Source: Litsea cubeba (Eukaryota; Streptophyta; Magnoliopsida; Laurales; Lauraceae). From it: a stretch of 64,000 bases of DNA. Each line of letters opens with the position of its first letter. Position 1 is the stretch's first letter. Below are positions 59,444 to 64,000 of the stretch, one piece after another. The stretch covers positions 94,461,769-94,525,768 of the forward strand of contig CM022948.1 of assembly GCA_012931725.1 (NCBI GenBank), in the 5' to 3' direction. Both the position numbers and the translations under genes were made by a program. The notes under the pieces were generated by a model. That model did no database searches, was not told the origin of the DNA, and saw only the letters and a program-made list of their open reading frames with translations.

Positions 59444-61424
59444 TGTAACGCCCCAATTCCGGATACCGAGGAAATTGTCAAAGTACCGAAATTGGCGCGC
59501 TACTTCCCGGAAAATCCGAGAACTTCCAAGATCGTAGGTCCGCAGTGAGGTCCAATTTAAAACTTTTTCATCAACATAATAACAATGGTTAATTGCGGAA
59601 GCATGATAGTATAGCGGAAGCAATATCAGAGGTAGTGGAAGCATAAGGTATCATCCATATATCAAATATAAATGGGCTGATGTCCAGCCTAAATGTATAG
59701 AGATAACAAATCAAAGTTTGATTACATATTTTTCATTACTACCCAACTCACAACAAATGTCTCTCAAAACCCAGACAAAAGAACACTCAGACCCCTGCAG
59801 CTAGTGTCGGCTCTCCACCTTCCGGCTCGACCTCATGGTCGGCCGGCCCCCATCCGTAGTCGCCTACTACGGGCACCTCAACGAGTGCGAACGCATCGCC
59901 CTCGAACTCGGGGTCAAGACCTAAGCACCAAGAGTGGGTCAGATCTAAAGATCTGGCAAGTCACAATATGCAGATAATATAGAATGTATGCATCAAAATG
60001 AGTAGAGACATGTATAAAGTTGAGAGAGTAACAAAGGTACATATGCTATGCAGTCGTGCAAGATAACAATGTAGAATCATAATAAGCATAACCGTAATAA
60101 ACCTACACAATATGGCACATCCACATAAGCTGGTCACCGCGGGATATTATGCCGCGGCCCTCCCATACTGAACACAGTCGCGGTGGGGATCCTAAGCTAA
60201 TGCTAGGGATTACTAACCCCGCAAAATATCATCAACATCATCCACAACGACCGGAACCGGCATCACACCGTCCGTCCCAACAGTGCTCATCATGATAGCC
60301 ACACAACAAATCTCAATAGCTCCTACCAGTGATGATCAGTCCAACTGGCTAAGCTTAAATCAACCGAGTGAATGTTTATGCTGACTTAGGAAACAATAAA
60401 GGTCTGTGTCTGTCTAGGCTTTACCTTGTGCGAGCAAGGTCCTAACAAAGTCTCTAAGAGGTCCAAGTAATCCATGGAACATGATCCAAGTTCAAGCCCA
60501 ATTATTGGATCCATACCAAGGCCCACCATATACATGGTCTGGTTTAGAACAGTCCAAATGATATACAAGTCCATATCCATTAACATATAATCCATCTATA
60601 TCCATAATGGGTTACAAGCCCATTCAATCTAACATCTCCCATCTAGGGTAATCCACACCCAAACTTAGGCCAACAAAAGGGCCCGCCTAGCCACAGACAC
60701 GGGTCAATGTTCACCCCAATCACACTACCGGGTCACCTCTAAGTAGTCCTAGGTTTAGGTCCTCCATTTTTCCATTTAATAATAGGTATAAGCAAACACA
60801 AGGACAATAGAGTGACAGTGATAATATGAGGAAGATGAACCTCCAAGTACACGAATCATAGGGAGATAGCAACAGTCCAACCTAGGTAAATGGTCCACTT
60901 TCGGATACAGGTCCATCTCAGGTAATTCGATCTTTAAGTGAAACCACAGATGCTAAGGAATATTGTGTTTGGTGCTTAGAAGGTATGTGCATCATTAGTA
61001 ACGTATAAAGGTCGAATCATCTCAGATTACATAACATGGACCCTAATCAGTGGACCCCACGAGTCAAGGCTGAGCTACACCATTGACTCGTGGTTGGCAC
61101 AGTGATGGAGTCATTTGGATGGTCAATGGGCCCAACAAACGATCACAACATGAGAAACTAAAGTCTGGGAAACTTACTGTACACAGTGTGTTCGATTGAT
61201 CTCCTGGCCTGGGGTCAACCCGGCACACTGGGATCAGAGAGTATTCACCCTTCAGGTATAGTCCTGAATTATTGGAATTTCCAGTGTGTTCGGTCAACCT
61301 CCTGGCCTGGTCGGTTAACCGCGCGCACTGCAAATTCTGGCTAAGGGGGGTTGTCCCAGGTTTCAGCTTCTCTCTCTCTAAATTTCCTGATCTCGGTTAC
61401 CTGGTCTCGGTCTTTTGGCTCGGA

Positions 61425-61680
61425 GCTTGGATAAGTACTGAGCTTGGTCAAGCACTGGGCTCGGTTAAGCACTGAGATCGGTCAAGCGCTGAGCTCGGTT
61501 AAGCACTGAGTTCGGTCAAAGCACTGAGCTCGGCTAAGACGCTGAGCTCGGCCAAACACTGAACCCGGCTAAGACACTGAGCTCGGCCAAACACTGATCT
61601 CGGCTAGAACACGGAGCTCGGCCAAACACTAAGCTCGGTCAATCTACTGAGCTCGGCCAAACGACTAAGCTAGGTCAACC
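61425..61680. repeat. 'ctgagctcggccaaaca' minisatellite
   Basis: About 13-14 imperfect units of ~18-20 bp built on GAGCTCGG(C/T)(C/T)AA(A/G)CACT. Early units have GGTTAAGCACT and later ones GGCCAAACACT, so the array shows a gradient of variants. Confidence 0.9.
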
Positions 61681-62390
61681 ACATACACTGATTTCTCGGG
61701 TCTGAGGAAAAATCCAGATTATGCACAAGGGTTCTGATTGGGTTCCAAAAGGGTTAAGGGACCTCTCTCTAATTAATGGATCTAAAGGTATAAATTAGAA
61801 ACTAAGGATCTTATTTTAATTAATAAGACTAATATGTTTTATTTTAATTAATGAAACTAATTGGTCAAGGTACTTAATTAATATACTAACTCATGGTTAA
61901 AAGTAATCCCAGGTCATTAGGTTAAATGGTCCCACCACAAACTTTCTAAAATTAATGGGTCCAATTGTATTTAAATAGAAACTAAGAAATTTATTTTTAA
62001 TTAATTAAATTAATGGGTCCGGGTAAGTAATCCCCTATTAATATACTAAACCCATGATAAGAAGGGAGCCTAGGTCACTAGGTCAAGGGGTCTCATTAAA
62101 AAGGCTAAGGTTTAATTTTCTTATTTAATAAAAAACATAGGTTTGATTAATAAAACATATAGGTCATTAGATTAGTGGGCCCCACGGGTCCCAGTCTTAG
62201 ATCAGGACTCATCATCAGGTTCATCAAGCAGACCCTGATCCAATGTCCGGATCTGATCTGAAATCAAAAACCTACTTGGGCCCCACAAGTTGATGGATCA
62301 CAATTTCTCCATGCTCCCTCATTTCTTCCTTTTTCACATGCACCCAAGGACTACCAAACCTCCCATCATCTCTTTCTTTTACACAGACGT

Positions 62391-62430
62391 GTGTTCTGTA
62401 ACAGAACCTGTGTTCTGTTACAGAACACAC
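62391..62430. repeat. Paired palindromes TGTTCTGTAACAGAAC
   Basis: GTGTTCTGTAACAGAAC is followed by GTGTTCTGTTACAGAACAC (62410-62428). Each is nearly its own complement, and the two are copies of each other. Confidence 0.85.
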
Positions 62431-63263
62431 ACGACGCCCAGGGTTCATCATCCACAAGCGATGGCCCACCTCTGATCAAAACCTTGATCAGTCTTTCCCC
62501 TTAGGGTCGCCCAGGGCCCCTCTATCAGATGTGGGGTCCTGATTCCATAGGTGGCCCACATGGGCCCCACAGTACCCAAAAAACGGAATAAATCCTTGCC
62601 ACGAATTGGGTTTAACTAGTTAGTGTCCATCACATGGATCATGGCCCTTCCTTGGTCAAATCCCGATCAGACTACATCTCCATGGTCGCCCCACCATATC
62701 AGGTCTGATGGGTGGTCTAGATCTGTGATCAGATCAATATGTGGGTCCCGCAACAGTTCAAGCCAAAACTGGGTTTTACTTTTAAAAACGATTCTCACTC
62801 TGATCAGCTACTGGATTAAGGGCAAGGAGATGTCCACACACCATGGGACCAGCCCCTCTAGGGTCGCCCGTGGGTCCTCTATCAGATCCACGGTTCGGAT
62901 CTACCATCAGGTGGCCCATGTGGGTCCCGGTCTCAACGCAAAACAAATGGGTTTTCACTGTTTCCTCTTCGGAAACCTGATACAGAACCCCTCCTCTAGA
63001 ATTCTCCTTTCTCAACCCATCTTCCATCCATTCCAACAAACAGAACCAGAAAACCACTCCAATTTCCAACCATCCATTAATCCATCAATGGCCAAAGAAA
63101 ACCACAAGACAAGCTCAAAGATATATCTAACATGTATAAACAGAATTGGAATTCGCAGAATCAAGAGGAAGATAAATCATGCATTCTACATTATTTACAT
63201 AGAGTTACTTGCCTTGATTAGTTGCAAACAGGAGGAAGAGAGAAGAAGAAGAATAGAAACCAC

Positions 63264-63270
63264 TTATATA
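63264..63270 (-). promoter_or_regulatory. TATA-like box in the LTR-like segment
   Basis: Minus strand CCCTATATAAGTGG followed by a CTTCTTCTTC stretch. Position suits an LTR promoter reading leftward. Confidence 0.4.
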
Positions 63271-63660
63271 GGGAAGAATTCCAGCAGCAGGGAGGGCACA
63301 GTTGTTGATCGTTGGAGAAGAAGAGGGAAAGAGAGATGAATAGTGTTCTAGTTTGGTAGGGGAAGGCATAGTTTAAATAGGTTGGGATTTTTGGGTTTAG
63401 GACAAAAAAGCCCTTAGGGTTTAAAATGGGATTAAGGTTAGGGTAAGGGTGCTTTGGTCATTGGGTAGTTCTAGAGAATTCCTAAGAAAAACCCCTTATT
63501 AATCTACTAAACACATAATTAAACTAACCTAATCTATAACCTATGAAAATGCATAACTAGCCCCCACTAAGCCCCCCCATAATTAATATAATTAATATAT
63601 TAAGCTAATATATAGTATTCAAATTCAAATGGAGGGCCCACAAAGGGGTGGGGCCTCACA

Positions 63661-64000
63661 TCCCCTCTGTATGCCAATTTCTGATTACTCCTTTTTTGGG
63701 TTTTTTTCAACTGCATTGGTTTAGAAACTCGATTTTGGTCTATACACGAAATGGGGGTTTTTTTTAATTAGTTTGAAATGTCGATTTTGATCTATATGCG
63801 AATTGGGTTTCTTGATCTTGGTAAATCAAGTGAGATATGATATGCAGAGGGGAGTGAAATCTACAAAATGTCAATACCCATCAATAAAGTTTGCATTTTT
63901 AGTCGGGAAAGGAAAGTTTTGTCAAAGGGGTGCAGCTAGAATTGGTTAAGAACCATGCGGTTAAGCAAAGCGATGGTTTGGTAAAGGAGGGACTTCACAA
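63661..64000. other. Spacer to window end, no gene recognised
   Basis: Two related segments (about 63695-63740 and 63760-63810) both read GATTTTGGTCTATA(C/T). Nothing else supported. Confidence 0.4.

Larger units (their letters stand above)
59444..63660 (-). mobile_element. Long LTR-like segment (solo LTR?), minus orientation
   Basis: On the minus strand it starts TGTGAGGCCCCACCCC and ends GGGGCGTTACA. TG...CA ends with GGCGTTACA are common in long plant Ty3/gypsy LTRs. A TATA-like CTATATAAG lies ~390 bp from the start. At 4.2 kb it would suit the long-LTR Tat/Ogre group. The 5-bp flanks (TAGAT / TCCCC) do not match and no second LTR, PBS or pol domain is in the window, so both class and ends are tentative. 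The longest open frame inside (62623-63339, plus, 238 codons) has no recognisable domain and is probably non-coding. Confidence 0.42.

Noticed and set aside
62623..63339. Longest plus-strand open frame (238 codons)
   Set aside because: No recognisable domain, low-complexity composition, overlaps an equally open minus frame and lies inside an LTR-like repeat.

Overview
The window is nuclear DNA of a flowering plant. Evidence: split genes with GT-AG introns, a plant initiator-methionine tRNA gene, Ty1/copia and L1-type retroelements, Helitrons, tRNA-derived SINEs, many MITEs, long AT-rich spacers and CT/GA microsatellites. The frequent 'gggcccac'-type motifs in the spacers might suggest a magnoliid or another woody lineage, but that is a weak impression. 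It is a gene-poor, repeat-rich region.

Layout. 1-2030: first two exons of an NPF (NRT1/PTR) transporter gene on the minus strand, running off the left edge. 2030-7730: spacer with a 5'-truncated LINE and a tRNA-derived SINE. 7733-15383: a decayed Ty1/copia element (LTRs, PBS, gag, protease, integrase, reverse transcriptase, RNase H, PPT) broken by later insertions: a leader insertion, a solo LTR, a DNA transposon and a LINE tail. 16685-17529: an apparently intact two-exon gene of the DUF1685 family (minus). 18802-32026: a tandem duplication of a ~3.9 kb non-coding unit. The second copy is split by a 5352-bp insertion made of two head-to-tail non-autonomous Helitrons, the first of which carries captured gene pieces (one looks like the UBL domain of a NUB1-like protein). 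33700-37195: an older, diverged copy of half of that unit, itself holding MITEs and a second SINE. 37200-52470: spacer with several MITEs, a ~1.8 kb hAT-like element, a SINE-like segment and one tRNA-iMet gene (50224-50295, minus). 52479-58690: Mutator-like MITEs with 9-10 bp target duplications, plus a repeat family (three copies, two of them mutually inverted) carrying arrays of the self-complementary motif GGGGATATCCCC spaced mostly ~33 bp. 59444-63660: a long LTR-like segment, minus orientation, containing a 'gagctcgg' minisatellite.

The only features that look functional are the NPF gene (partial), the DUF1685 gene and the tRNA-iMet gene. The rest records transposition. The copia primer-binding site is complementary to the 3' end of the same tRNA type encoded at 50.2 kb. 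The most unusual items are the GGGGATATCCCC palindrome arrays and the tandem Helitron pair, whose pre-insertion site is preserved in the neighbouring duplicate. All alignments were made by eye; nothing was searched against a database.
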